Shown: positions 45,078 to 56,605, counted from the stretch's first letter. The stretch: DNA of 64,000 nucleotides from Legionella anisa (GCF_001467525.1 NZ_LNXS01000037.1:32906-96905); one strand, 5' to 3'. Translations and numbers: made by a program. Notes: generated by a model from the letters alone, not told the origin.

Positions 45078-45575
45078 ATGACTTTTGAACAAAAATTTAT
45101 CCTCAAATGTCTTGATTCTATGGAACAAATTCTTTCTGATGAGGAGGAATTAAAAGAAGCGATCCGTAATTTCACCGAAAATAAGTCAGATAATCCGCGT
45201 TATCAATTCAATTCTAAAATTGCTGACTCGTCACAATGGAGTGAACAAGATAAGCTGTACTTAAGCGCCTCCGTGTTTGAAGCAATTGCCCGCGCTTCAT
45301 TATCTTTCTACTCAGAAAGTGAGGAGCGAGCCCATGAAATAAACATTGCGAATACTGCATTTCTAAAACGATATTTACCTGCTATGACCGCAAAAACGGA
45401 CCCCAACATGCGGATTGATTCAGTAAAAGAAAAGATTGTACGAATGAAAACCGATCTGCAAGAAAAAATGAACAGAACCGAAAATCCCCACATTTTTTTT
45501 ACTCCTGTCACAGCAGGTCTTGCCGTGCTAACTGTCGCTGCTACAACAGCAGCTTTATTCGCTTACAAAGCCTAG
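45078..45575 (+). CDS. mavE: MavE-like effector: NPxY motif and C-terminal transmembrane tail
   Basis: 165 residues: a soluble helical domain with NPRY at 39-42 (an NPxY motif, which binds PTB-domain proteins in eukaryotes), then one hydrophobic C-terminal helix (about 141-163, PVTAGLAVLTVAATTAALFA) ending in YKA. It is adjacent to plaA, as lpg2344 (mavE) is in L. pneumophila from memory. MavE is described as an NPxY-containing Dot/Icm effector on the vacuole. The tail-anchor layout fits insertion into host membrane. The reference protein is somewhat longer. The assignment rests on motif, topology and position. Confidence 0.65.
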   Translation: MTFEQKFILKCLDSMEQILSDEEELKEAIRNFTENKSDNPRYQFNSKIADSSQWSEQDKLYLSASVFEAIARASLSFYSESEERAHEINIANTAFLKRYLPAMTAKTDPNMRIDSVKEKIVRMKTDLQEKMNRTENPHIFFTPVTAGLAVLTVAATTAALFAYKA

Positions 45576-45643
45576 AGACGCCTATAAAACTGGGGGCAGC
45601 GAAGGCCGAGGATGAGTGTCTTGTTTAACAACACCAATTGACT

Positions 45644-46996
45644 TCAAGAAGTGATTTTTTTAGTTAAAAATTTAGATAATTCTTCTATCGGTAATGCTTT
45701 GCTTATATAAAAACCTTGAATAAAATGACAACCATGCTCTACTAGATAACGATAATGCTCTTTTGACTCAACACCTTCAGCAATGACTTTAATATTCATT
45801 GCCTTAGCCATAGCAAGAATAGCATTAACAATAGCCATCGAATTAGGATCAGAAGGCAAATCTTTAATAAAAGATTGATCGATTTTGATAATATCAATAT
45901 TGAATGATTTTATATAAGCGAATGAAGAATAACCCGTACCAAAATCATCAATAGCAATTTTAACACCCAGTGCTTTCAATTCACGAACGAGCTTGATGTT
46001 CGTTTCAGTATTAGAAATGAAAACCTGCTCAGTCAACTCCAGGACTAATTGATCTGGTCGGATTTTAGTCTCATGAATAATTTTTTCTACTGAATGGACT
46101 AAGTTCTCATTGAGTTGAGGAGAAGCAATATTGACAGACACGCTCTTAAGGTTCTTAGCATGCAAATTGACAAATTCAGTACACGCTGTTTTGATGATCC
46201 ATTTACCTAACTCGATAATATAATTTGACTCTATAGCAATAGGAATAAAGTCCGCCGGAGATATCATCCCACTAGAATGTCGCCAACGAATAAGCGCTTC
46301 AACACCTATTGTATTTGAACTCGATGTATCGATAATTGGTTGATAGTGCAGAACCATCTCCTTTTTTTCTATAGCATAATGTAATTCACTTTCTAAAATA
46401 TATTTTTTCTTTGTAAACTCCGATCTCATGCCATAGGAAAATTTAAAGTTATTTCTGCCAGAATTTTTTGCATAATACATGGCCTGATCTGCTTTTCTTA
46501 ATAAAACCGCAGGATTCGTGCTGTCTTTTGGATAAATACTGATACCAATACTGGCTGTGATAAAAAATTCATAGCTTGCAATGTGAAATGGCTTGGAAAT
46601 TAAATTTAAAATCTTAAATGCGATATTTTCAACAATGTCAATCTGAGTCAAATTCGTTAGTAATATAATAAATTCATCCCCGCCAAACCTGGCCACTATA
46701 TCTGTTTTACGAACAGCTCGGCTGATTCTTCGAGCAAACTCTTTTAACAACATATCACCTGTTTCGTGGCCAAAACTGTCGTTTATTTTTTTAAAAAAAT
46801 CAAGATCGATAAACAAAAGAGCCAGATGTAATTTTTGCGATTTGCATCGTACCACTTCACTATTTAAACTGTTTGAAAAATACTTACGGTTAGCTAAACC
46901 AGTGAGTATGTCATGCTCGGATAGATATAATAAATTTCCTTCCAGGCTTTTGCGTTTGATAAACCCTCCTATTTGTTGACCGACATTATCAAACAT
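45644..46996 (-). CDS. GGDEF-EAL protein with truncated N-terminal GAF domain
   Basis: Enzymes of this type make and break cyclic di-GMP. The GGDEF domain (about residues 25-190) has intact FGGDEF near 106. The EAL domain (about 205-445) has GVEALIRW and DDFGTGYSS. Both look catalytically complete. The first available start is ATG 46996, but the same frame stays open upstream to a TAA at 47132-47134. It there encodes the end of a GAF domain (FPRDLCCCFGFPISFRG, then LGIILLFGYRG). So the gene has lost its true start and most of its GAF sensor. It meets a truncated response regulator head to head. Expression from the remaining ATG, with only a weak AGG upstream, is uncertain. Confidence 0.8.
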   Translation of the reverse strand: MFDNVGQQIGGFIKRKSLEGNLLYLSEHDILTGLANRKYFSNSLNSEVVRCKSQKLHLALLFIDLDFFKKINDSFGHETGDMLLKEFARRISRAVRKTDIVARFGGDEFIILLTNLTQIDIVENIAFKILNLISKPFHIASYEFFITASIGISIYPKDSTNPAVLLRKADQAMYYAKNSGRNNFKFSYGMRSEFTKKKYILESELHYAIEKKEMVLHYQPIIDTSSSNTIGVEALIRWRHSSGMISPADFIPIAIESNYIIELGKWIIKTACTEFVNLHAKNLKSVSVNIASPQLNENLVHSVEKIIHETKIRPDQLVLELTEQVFISNTETNIKLVRELKALGVKIAIDDFGTGYSSFAYIKSFNIDIIKIDQSFIKDLPSDPNSMAIVNAILAMAKAMNIKVIAEGVESKEHYRYLVEHGCHFIQGFYISKALPIEELSKFLTKKITS

Positions 46997-47128
46997 AGTG
47001 TTAAGCCTGCGATCAATATTAATACCTCGATATCCAAATAATAATATAATGCCAAGAACTTCCCCCCTAAATGAGATAGGAAACCCAAAGCAACAACATA
47101 AATCTCTAGGAAAGAGGGTCGAAAGTTT

Positions 47129-47506
47129 TGCTTAACGCAAGAAGCATTAAAGGAATGTAAGCTTAAATTAAATTTATCCATCGCCACTGACGGTGAGCAA
47201 GCAATGAATTTTCTTTTTCGCCGAAGTGGATACGAGGATGCAAAACGTCCAGATCTTATTTTACTCGATTTAAATCTTCCCAAAAAAGATGGTCGGGAAG
47301 TATTAAAAGAAATCAAATCGGATGATTCCTTGAAAAAAATTCCAGTCGTTATTTTAACTGTTTCTAGAGAAGAACTCGATATTCTTCAAGCTTATGATAC
47401 GCACGTCAATTGTTACATCACTAAGCCTCTTGATTTAGATAAATTTAGTGAGGTAGTACGATCTATCGAAAGTTTTTGGTTCACGATTGTTACATTACCA
47501 CATTAG
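47129..47506 (+). pseudogene. Response regulator (Rcp1/CheY-like) receiver, 5'-truncated
   Basis: The frame reads CLTQEALKECKLKLN, then ATDGEQAMNFLFRR, PDLILLDLNLPKKDG (phospho-acceptor aspartate), IPVVILTVS and CYITKPLDLDKF. This is a near-complete single-domain receiver of the Rcp1 type. The first 20 or so residues, which hold the metal-binding DN/DD pair, are missing; homology starts abruptly at 47129-47132. The only ATG (47204) would give 100 residues without beta-1 and helix-1. Probably not functional. Its lost start and that of the opposite GGDEF-EAL gene meet at the same point. Confidence 0.75.
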
Positions 47507-47599
47507 TAGGTTTGATAAGGGCACCGATCTAGTTGGGAGATAAGCCCAAGGCATCCAGAAATTTGGGATAAGGAACCCATCTCGCCCCAAGTTGTTTTA

Positions 47600-49300
47600 T
47601 TAAGCACTACCAATTAAGGTAATTTTTAACTGGCGTCCACAAACCCAAGCTTTGGTTAAATCACTCATTACTTCTTTAGGCATACCTTTAGGTAAACGTA
47701 CCGTTGAATGATCGTCATGAATTTTAAGGCCAGTAATGTGCTTACTTTGCAAACCCGCTTCATTAGCAATCGCGCCAACAATATTGCCTGGTTTCACCCC
47801 ATGAACTTTACCTACATCGATTCGGAATAAATCTTGCCCTATAAATTCATCATTCAATTTTTTACGCCCTTCGCGAAAACCTTTCTTGTCTGCAGCAAAA
47901 CCTTTTCGCTCATCGCGAGAACGTTCAAACTTACCCCCATGCTCACGACTTTCTTTAGTTGGACGTGGTGATTTCGGCAAAGCTTGCTCTTTTTGCCAAG
48001 GTAAATCTTTGTTTAACAATAAAGCAAGTGTTGCAGCAACATCTACTGCAGAAACACCACTTTCTTTAATATATTCTTCAATAATTCGTTTGTATGAAGG
48101 TAAGTTTTCATGCTCTAAACGTGCTGTGATGTTTGCCATAAACCGTTGTTGCCGTGCAACTTGAATCGTATGGTCATTGGGTACAGCTACTTTGGCAATA
48201 CGTTGACGTGTATGTCGCTCAATACTCGTAATTAAACGTGATTCTTTAGGAGTTACAAATAAAACAGCCACCCCAGAACGTCCGGCTCTACCTGTTCTTC
48301 CAATGCGATGTACATAAGTTTCATTATCATGCGGTAAATCATAGTTAATCACATGAGTTACCCGCTCTACATCCAGACCACGAGCAGCAACGTCGGTAGC
48401 GACCAGGATATCAATTGCTCCTTGTCTGAATTGTGCAATAATGCGTTCACGTAAGGCCTGAGTAATATCGCCATGAATGGCCATAGCGCGTAGCCCTTGC
48501 TGTTGTAATAGTTCGGCAACTTCTTCAGTACTGCTTTTAGTGCGCACAAATACAATAACACCCTGATATTCTTCTACAGCCAGTACTCGCAATAATGCAT
48601 CAGGCTTTTGATGCCCTGAAGCAAATAAAAAGCGTTGCTCAATACTTTTTACTGTAGCTGTTTCTGCACGTATTTCGATAGAAACAGGATTATGCAAATA
48701 AGTATTGGCAATTTGGCGTATACGATGAGGCATGGTTGCTGAAAAGAGACCTATTTGTTTCTTCTCCGGCAGTTTTGCCATAATGGTTTCAATATCTTCA
48801 ATAAACCCCATGCGTAACATTTCATCTGCTTCATCCAGAATGAATGTACGCAAATTATCTAATTGCAAAGTACGTCTATCGATGTGATCTAAAATACGGC
48901 CAGGAGTTCCCACCACGACCTGGGCACCTGCTCTTAATTGTTTTAATTGTCGACCGTAATCTTGCCCGCCGCATAAAACAGCAACAGTGATTCCACGTTG
49001 ATTGGCACTTAATAATTCAAACTGTTCTGCAACCTGAATCGCTAATTCACGAGTAGGAGCTAAAATTAAAGCTTGGGTACCTTGCACACCAGTGGATAAA
49101 TTTTGCAATATAGGCAAAGCAAAAGCAGCAGTTTTTCCTGTTCCTGTTTGTGCCAGAGCAATCGCATCCCGACCTTCCAGAAGTAAAGGAATCGTTTGCA
49201 CTTGAATTGGCGAAGGAGTAGTAAACTTCATGTCCTCTAGTGCTTTGTTTAAAGCATCTGAAAAATTAAAGGATGTGAAGCTTGTGATTTCTTGAGACAT
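47600..49300 (-). CDS. deaD: ATP-dependent DEAD-box RNA helicase DeaD/CsdA
   Basis: Unwinds RNA in ribosome assembly and mRNA decay, important at low temperature. Motifs: Q motif SPIQVQTIP, Walker A AQTGTGKT (50-57), PTRELA, TPGRILD, DEAD (156-159), SAT, and helicase C ATDVAARGLDVERV with HRIGRTGRAG. After a basic linker (about 425-480, KESREHGGKFERSRDERKG) a DbpA-type RNA-binding domain ends the 566-residue protein. A long leader precedes it. RNase E, encoded in the same window, is its partner in cold-adapted RNA decay. Confidence 0.96.
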   Translation of the reverse strand: MSQEITSFTSFNFSDALNKALEDMKFTTPSPIQVQTIPLLLEGRDAIALAQTGTGKTAAFALPILQNLSTGVQGTQALILAPTRELAIQVAEQFELLSANQRGITVAVLCGGQDYGRQLKQLRAGAQVVVGTPGRILDHIDRRTLQLDNLRTFILDEADEMLRMGFIEDIETIMAKLPEKKQIGLFSATMPHRIRQIANTYLHNPVSIEIRAETATVKSIEQRFLFASGHQKPDALLRVLAVEEYQGVIVFVRTKSSTEEVAELLQQQGLRAMAIHGDITQALRERIIAQFRQGAIDILVATDVAARGLDVERVTHVINYDLPHDNETYVHRIGRTGRAGRSGVAVLFVTPKESRLITSIERHTRQRIAKVAVPNDHTIQVARQQRFMANITARLEHENLPSYKRIIEEYIKESGVSAVDVAATLALLLNKDLPWQKEQALPKSPRPTKESREHGGKFERSRDERKGFAADKKGFREGRKKLNDEFIGQDLFRIDVGKVHGVKPGNIVGAIANEAGLQSKHITGLKIHDDHSTVRLPKGMPKEVMSDLTKAWVCGRQLKITLIGSA

Positions 49301-49477
49301 AAAAATCCTGATCGATTAAAAAATAACCTAAAAAAGGCCAATTGATATAAAATTGGACAGTATAATAACAAAATAAACAGAATAATGCACTATATTTATG
49401 AAATGATTAGGGAAAAACATCAACTGAAATATAAGTTCTGCGATCCAAAGCGATAATTGGAATAAATGATTATAACA
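49301..49477 (-). promoter_or_regulatory. deaD leader with extended -10 promoter
   Basis: On the minus strand TGTTATAAT (49477-49469) is a perfect -10 box with the extended TG element. Transcription from it would give a leader of about 160 bases, with a hairpin-forming CCAATT...AATTGG stretch at about 49339-49357. Long leaders are known for E. coli csdA and other cold-shock mRNAs. No clear -35 box is seen. Confidence 0.45.
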
Positions 49478-49550
49478 CGATTTTTTCTAAATTGCGTCAT
49501 CCCCTTAAACAAGCCACGGGACATAGGCAGAGATGGTCAAAAGACAGTAA

Positions 49551-49642
49551 TGGAGCCTGGGTGCAGCGAAGCGTAACCCGGGTTTCTGGATAAACATCAC
49601 GCTTCCATAGCCCGGGTTACGCTTCGCTGCACCCAGGCTACA
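49551..49642. repeat. Family A palindromic repeat, copy 15
   Basis: Left arm TGGAGCCTGGGTGCAGCGAA, right arm TTCGCTGCACCCAGGCTACA. The spacer TTTCTGGATAAACATCACGC is shared with 51883 and, inverted, 12479. A family D fragment (AAGCCACGGGACATAGGC) lies just upstream at 49511-49528. This fills the deaD/fadH space, with no gene. Confidence 0.9.
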
Positions 49643-49651
49643 CGATAAAAC

Positions 49652-51745
<2,094 letters not shown>

Positions 51746-51756
51746 TCAGAAACTTT

Positions 51757-52130
51757 AACCTGGGAGCAGCGAACTGTTTTCTTGTGCACCTCTATGCCTA
51801 CGCCCCGCGGCTTGTCCCTGAGAGTTCCTCACAAAATTTAACCAGGAAAATAAGTATTCTAAGTCTACAGGGATGACAGTAGTGTAGCCTGGGTGCAGGC
51901 GAAGCCGTAACCCGGGTTTCTGGATAAACATCACGCTTCCATAACCCGGGTTACGCTTCGCTTCACCCAGGCTACATATATCAATTTGCAAGAACGACGG
52001 TTTATCTGAGAGGTTCAGTGATGGTGCGAAATTTCTGAGTCTGCGAACAAATTCTGAGGATCTCTCAGGGACAAGCCGCGGGGCGTCGGGGAGTTGTTTT
52101 CTGGGTTCAGTCTCGCTTCACCCAGGCTTG
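51757..52130. repeat. Nested repeat island: inverted family D copies around family A copy 16
   Basis: Family A copy 16 is 51883-51976 (left beta arm TGCAGGCGAAGCCGTAACCC, spacer shared with 49551). On its left, 51757-51830 carries family D inverted, and on its right 52056-52130 carries D direct. Both contain CTCTCAGGGACAAGCCGCGG and both end outwards in a decayed family A half (CCTGGGAGCAGCG; CGCTTCACCCAGGCTTG). This fills the 455-base fadH/EamA space, with no gene. Confidence 0.8.
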
Positions 52131-52131
52131 T

Positions 52132-53043
52132 TCAATTCGAAAGTTGTTTTTCTTGAGTAAAAGAAAAGCGTGTTTGAAAACGATTGGCAATAAAAGCGCC
52201 TGCCAAAGTAATGCTGCATCCAACTAGAGAAAGCAATGAAGGTTGTTCATCAAGCAAGAGAAATCCCATTAATGTCGATACAACAGGAAGGGCGTAGAGC
52301 ATGATGGATGCATTAGAAGCAGATAAATATTTCAGCGCATAAGCCCATGCCAAATAAGCAAGTGCCGCGGGGAAAATACCCATATAAATAACCGCTGTGG
52401 TCGTTTGAAAATCTGCAATTTGAATTTGTTGAAACATGTCGGGGAGAAATATGGATAACAACAAAGTTCCACCCCACATCACCCAAGCGATAATCGCAAC
52501 AGGATGATAAACACTCACGAATCGCTTTTGAATAATCGTTAAAATCGCACCCATCAAGGCAGAAACCAAGATCGCCAAAATCCCCTGTTGCATCCCAGGT
52601 TCTGAATTGTTATCAATTGCCAATAAAGCCAGCCCCAAGATACTGATAATGATACCAACCCAAACGCCTCGCGCCAGCTTCTCCTGTAAAAAAATCAACG
52701 ATAAAATAACAGTCAACACCGGCATTAATCCAAGAACAAAGCTGGCTATACCGACAGAAACACTCAACTCACCGTAATTCAAACAAATATTATAAATACC
52801 TATACCAGCCATGCCAGTAAGAAGTAATTGAAGCCGATCGCCCCAGGCCACTCGTTTTTTAATGCCTAGGCTATAGTAGATGATCAACATACACAGTGAA
52901 GCAACCATAAAACGTAAAAGGGCAAGAGCCCCTGGGGAATAGGCGGTTAACCCGATGCGTATTCCAACGAATGCTGAAGCCCATAATACAATGGCAATAG
53001 TAACCACACAGCTCACTTTGAAAGACTGCATATCCCACCACAT
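52132..53043 (-). CDS. EamA/DMT-superfamily exporter (10 TM)
   Basis: 303 residues with ten predicted helices in two EamA halves: (VVTIAIVLWASAFVGIRIGL ... SFVLGLMPVLTVILSLIFL) and (GILAILVSALMGAILTIIQK ... NASIMLYALPVVSTLMGFLL). Such proteins export amino acids, metabolites or drugs; the substrate is not predictable here. The start may be ATG 53043 or 53031 (MQSFKVSCVV), neither with a good ribosome site. The stop codon lies 2 bases after a decayed family A half. It diverges from the 276-residue gene. Confidence 0.9.
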   Translation of the reverse strand: MWWDMQSFKVSCVVTIAIVLWASAFVGIRIGLTAYSPGALALLRFMVASLCMLIIYYSLGIKKRVAWGDRLQLLLTGMAGIGIYNICLNYGELSVSVGIASFVLGLMPVLTVILSLIFLQEKLARGVWVGIIISILGLALLAIDNNSEPGMQQGILAILVSALMGAILTIIQKRFVSVYHPVAIIAWVMWGGTLLLSIFLPDMFQQIQIADFQTTTAVIYMGIFPAALAYLAWAYALKYLSASNASIMLYALPVVSTLMGFLLLDEQPSLLSLVGCSITLAGAFIANRFQTRFSFTQEKQLSN

Positions 53044-53290
53044 AAGAATAAATTGCGAACTATTGTATCAGAATTGCTCGAAACAATCATGACATGCGCA
53101 CACCGTTAACTCGATAATTTTTCGGAATCAAACCTCAAATCATGCTGCACCGCACCCCAAAAGCACCAGACTTAAAGTACTTTTTTTGCGAAATTCAATT
53201 TTATTAGAGGCAATATGTAAAAAAGCTTGGCATTTTCTTTTTTTATAATCTACTTTTAAAGAAGGGCCTACTCCGGTTGAGGGCAAAGCG

Positions 53291-54121
53291 ATGGACGACC
53301 CTTTTTCTGCGCTAACAGATGCCGTTGAATCCGTTTTTCATTTGGTAAAACCAAGAAATAGCGGAAAATATACTTATTCTGAAATCCAGGAGCTCAAGGA
53401 AGCAATCGAAAACTATCAGCCCGATGAAAAGGCTACTTTCATTGAACTGGTAAAAACATTAGGTGCAGCCTTGCCTCTCTTTTTGAAATGGGGGATTAAT
53501 TTTGAACCTATAAAAAATTCAATGAATTCTTTGGCTGCACAACATCAAATGCCTGCTGTTGATTGGGACAGGTACCTCGTTCATTCTAAAACGTCACCAA
53601 GGTTCCCATTCCACAACCCTCAACAAGATGTCGACTTTGTCCCCTGGTTAAATGCCATGTCTGAAAAAACCTCTATGCAGCAAGAACCTAGCCTACATTC
53701 TCAGTTAATCGCTCATCGAGAACAGCTTGGATTTAGTCAAAGACTTATTTCACATTTGGACAAAGATCCGGAATTTTTATCGCGTTTAATTATGGAATCC
53801 AAAGAAAATTTTATCCAGATCTCAGGCACACGTTTAATTTTTTACTTAACTGATGAGCAAATCGCTGAAGCAATAATCCAATATTTGCCTGAACTGCTGC
53901 CAGAACATCCAAATCCATTCGACCAAGTCGAACAGCTCGTAGATAGACTGAACGGAATATTATCGAATGGACGCTCAATTTCTACGCTTCTACGTAATTC
54001 CAAAGCTAAAGAGACTTTAGATGGTTCTGAATTTTTTCAAATATACCAAAGTGAAGAATATAAAAACCGTCAAGAACAACCTTCTTTTGTAGAAGATGAG
54101 TATTCGAAGCCACAAATTTAA
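53291..54121 (+). CDS. Protein of unknown function in the MavF position, candidate effector
   Basis: 276 residues, soluble, mostly helical and acidic, with no signal peptide or membrane helix. The start is MDDPFSALTDAVESVFHLVK. The C-terminal 25 residues are rich in E, Q, S and K (SEEYKNRQEQPSFVEDEY), which fits a Dot/Icm translocation signal. I recognise no domain. In L. pneumophila the gene beside mdh is, from memory, the effector gene mavF (lpg2351), so this may be its orthologue by position; I have no sequence proof. It is convergent with mdh, with a family A repeat between. Confidence 0.7.
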   Translation: MDDPFSALTDAVESVFHLVKPRNSGKYTYSEIQELKEAIENYQPDEKATFIELVKTLGAALPLFLKWGINFEPIKNSMNSLAAQHQMPAVDWDRYLVHSKTSPRFPFHNPQQDVDFVPWLNAMSEKTSMQQEPSLHSQLIAHREQLGFSQRLISHLDKDPEFLSRLIMESKENFIQISGTRLIFYLTDEQIAEAIIQYLPELLPEHPNPFDQVEQLVDRLNGILSNGRSISTLLRNSKAKETLDGSEFFQIYQSEEYKNRQEQPSFVEDEYSKPQI

Positions 54122-54126
54122 GTTCT

Positions 54127-54193
54127 TGTAGCCTGGGTGAAGGCAAAGCCGTAACCCGGGGATGAAAAAACTCATCAGATCCCCCAGGCTACA
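54127..54193. repeat. Family A palindromic repeat, copy 17, truncated right arm
   Basis: The left arm is complete (TGTAGCCTGGGTGAAGGCAA, beta type). The right arm keeps only CCCCCAGGCTACA; the CGAAGC part has been lost. It lies between convergent genes. Confidence 0.85.
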
Positions 54194-54207
54194 TCAAGAA
54201 ATTATCC

Positions 54208-55197
54208 TTAATCCAACAAGCCTAAAGACTTTACTGTATCACGCTCTTGTCTTAGCTCATCTAAAGTTTTATCAAACATTTCACGACCGTAATCATTAAA
54301 GGTTAGGCCCTCAACTACTTTTAATTCACCGTGTTCGCGTCGGCAAGGAAAGGAGAAGATCAAACCGGGATCCACGCCATATTCACCTTGAGAGGTACGG
54401 CACATAGAAAATGATTCCCCAGCAGGAGTATCAGTAACTAAATGATTGACACCGGTGATAACGGCATTGGCAGCTGAAGCAGCAGAAGAAGAGCCACGCG
54501 CTTTAATTACTGCAGCACCACGCTGTTGTACAGTCGAAACAAATGTGTCTTTCAACCAAGACTCATCAATAGTCTTAGCTGCAGACACTCCATTGATTTT
54601 CGCATTATAAAAATCAGGATATTGAGTGGAAGAATGATTTCCCCAAATAGTCATTTGCGTGACTGCAGTAATATCAACCCCTGCTTTTTTAGCCAATTGC
54701 GTCCGTGATCTTAGTTCATCCAACGTAGTCATAGCATAAAAACGATCATTAGGTATGTCTTTCGCGTTATTCATAGCGATTAAACAGTTTGTATTACATG
54801 GATTACCGACTACAAATACGCGCACATCATCGCTCGCATAATCATTAATCGCCTGACCTTGCTTGGTGAATATCCCGCCGTTAATTTGCAATAAATCAGA
54901 ACGTTCCATACCTTGCTTGCGCGGTACAGAGCCCACCAATAATGCCCAGTTTATTCCATCCATTGCCTTATTCATATCTGAAGTACAAACCACACGCTTC
55001 AATAAGGGGAAGGCACAATCGTCCAACTCCATAGCAACCCCTTCTAGAGAAGGAAGTGCTGCTTCAAGTTCAAGTAAATTTAATTCCACTTCAGTATTTG
55101 CACCAAACATTTGTCCGGAAGCGATCCGAAACAATAATGCATAACCAATTTGTCCAGCTGCTCCTGTAACAGCAACTCTAACTCGTTTATTTGCCAT
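54208..55197 (-). CDS. mdh: Malate dehydrogenase
   Basis: A TCA-cycle NAD enzyme. The N-terminal NAD motif is [19 protein letters not shown]. The [10 protein letters not shown] and [11 protein letters not shown] segments and the catalytic histidine in [13 protein letters not shown] are of the cytosolic-type MDH group used by many proteobacteria. The 329-residue length is normal. It diverges from hemW across about 145 bases. Confidence 0.97.
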   Translation of the reverse strand: MANKRVRVAVTGAAGQIGYALLFRIASGQMFGANTEVELNLLELEAALPSLEGVAMELDDCAFPLLKRVVCTSDMNKAMDGINWALLVGSVPRKQGMERSDLLQINGGIFTKQGQAINDYASDDVRVFVVGNPCNTNCLIAMNNAKDIPNDRFYAMTTLDELRSRTQLAKKAGVDITAVTQMTIWGNHSSTQYPDFYNAKINGVSAAKTIDESWLKDTFVSTVQQRGAAVIKARGSSSAASAANAVITGVNHLVTDTPAGESFSMCRTSQGEYGVDPGLIFSFPCRREHGELKVVEGLTFNDYGREMFDKTLDELRQERDTVKSLGLLD

Positions 55198-55341
55198 GTG
55201 ATTTCCTCTTGTTTTTCAAGTAATCATCGAAAATTCTCTCTCGCTATGCAGAAAGAACACAACATGAATGATTACATTTTTTGTTAGAAAACTCGCAACA
55301 TGATACTATTGCATTCCCAAACAAGCCAGTCTAAAAGAGTA

Positions 55342-56466
55342 ATGATTCCTTTATCGTTGTACATTCACATTCCATGGTGCATTCGCAAATGCCCTTACTG
55401 TGATTTTAATTCCCATAAAAGTCCTGAGATTTTACCGGAAGAAAATTATGTTCACGCATTGATTGCTGATTTAAAAACCGATTTACAACATGTTGAAGCC
55501 CGTGAAATTTGCTCTATTTTTATTGGCGGAGGTACCCCAAGCCTTTTTTCTGCTCAAGCCTACGATATTTTATTTACTGAATTAAAGCATCTGTTACCCT
55601 TTGCCCAGGATATTGAAATCACGATGGAAGCCAATCCAGGCACTGTAGAACAGCAACGCTTTACTGAGTATCGGCAAATCGGTATTAATCGGCTTTCTCT
55701 GGGTATTCAAAGCTTTAATCCACAGCATCTTCAGACTCTGGGTCGCATCCATGATGCACAACAGGCTCACCGCGCCATCGATTCCGCACGTAATGCCGGT
55801 TTTAACAACCTCAATCTGGATATTATGCACAGTTTGCCCAGGCAAAGTGTTGCTCAAGGACTTGATGATTTGCGCACTGCAATTGCGCACCAACCCGAAC
55901 ATTTGTCTTGGTATCAATTAACCATAGAACCCAATACAGTATTTTATAAAGAAAAACCTCCACTACCTTCTGAAGATGAAGCCTGGATTCTGGAAGAAGA
56001 AGGACTCGCTTTACTTAAAGAATCCGGTTTTGCGCGCTACGAAATTTCCGCCTTTGCCAGGCCTGCACGACAAGCTCAGCATAATTTAAATTACTGGTTA
56101 TTTGGCGATTACCTGGGCATAGGAGCAGGTGCTCATGGCAAAATAACCACCCCCAATGGAATACTAAGAACCCGCAAACATCGTCAGCCTAAAGAATATC
56201 TCGATCATGACAAACCTTTTTTGGCAAGTATAGAGACAGTAGGACGCCAAGATCTTCTTTTTGAATTTATGCTCAACACGACACGATTGGAGCAAGCCAT
56301 CCCATTAGAACTCTTCACGCAAACTACAGGCTTACCATTGAATTATTTACTCCCTAAACTTAAAACAGCAGAACATAAAAAGCTAATTACCCTCACCGAT
56401 ACATACTGGCAAGTAACTGCTTTTGGCAGACGTTACACCAACGACTTACAAGCCTTATATTTGTGA
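55342..56466 (+). CDS. hemW: Radical-SAM heme chaperone HemW
   Basis: A radical-SAM protein that binds heme and resembles coproporphyrinogen III oxidase HemN. The cluster motif CIRKCPYC is at C13/C17/C20 when read from ATG 55342 (MIPLSLYIHIPWC). The frame is open 14 codons further to ATG 55300, but that part is not conserved. The missing fourth cysteine (HemN has CxxxCxxCxC; here CDF) separates HemW from HemN. Other segments: IFIGGGTPSL, EANPGT, RLSLGIQSFN, GYGIGAGAHG-type YLGIGAGAHGK. Followed by a family A repeat and plsY. Confidence 0.94.
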   Translation: MIPLSLYIHIPWCIRKCPYCDFNSHKSPEILPEENYVHALIADLKTDLQHVEAREICSIFIGGGTPSLFSAQAYDILFTELKHLLPFAQDIEITMEANPGTVEQQRFTEYRQIGINRLSLGIQSFNPQHLQTLGRIHDAQQAHRAIDSARNAGFNNLNLDIMHSLPRQSVAQGLDDLRTAIAHQPEHLSWYQLTIEPNTVFYKEKPPLPSEDEAWILEEEGLALLKESGFARYEISAFARPARQAQHNLNYWLFGDYLGIGAGAHGKITTPNGILRTRKHRQPKEYLDHDKPFLASIETVGRQDLLFEFMLNTTRLEQAIPLELFTQTTGLPLNYLLPKLKTAEHKKLITLTDTYWQVTAFGRRYTNDLQALYL

Positions 56467-56545
56467 GCACTAAATGCTTGGTTCCGCGCTTTATGAGGCG
56501 TTTTAGCAGATAATTATTGCAAGAGTGATTATATATAGGAAGTAA

Positions 56546-56605
56546 TGTAGCCTGGGTGCAGGCGAAGCCGTAACCCGGGTTCCGCTTCGCTTCACCCAGG
56601 CTACA
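56546..56605. repeat. Family A palindromic repeat, copy 18 (spacer-free, chimeric arms)
   Basis: Left beta arm (TGCAGGCGAAGCCGTAACCC) and right alpha arm (TTCCGCTTCGCTTCACCCAG), with no spacer. It lies between hemW and plsY on the same strand. Confidence 0.9.
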
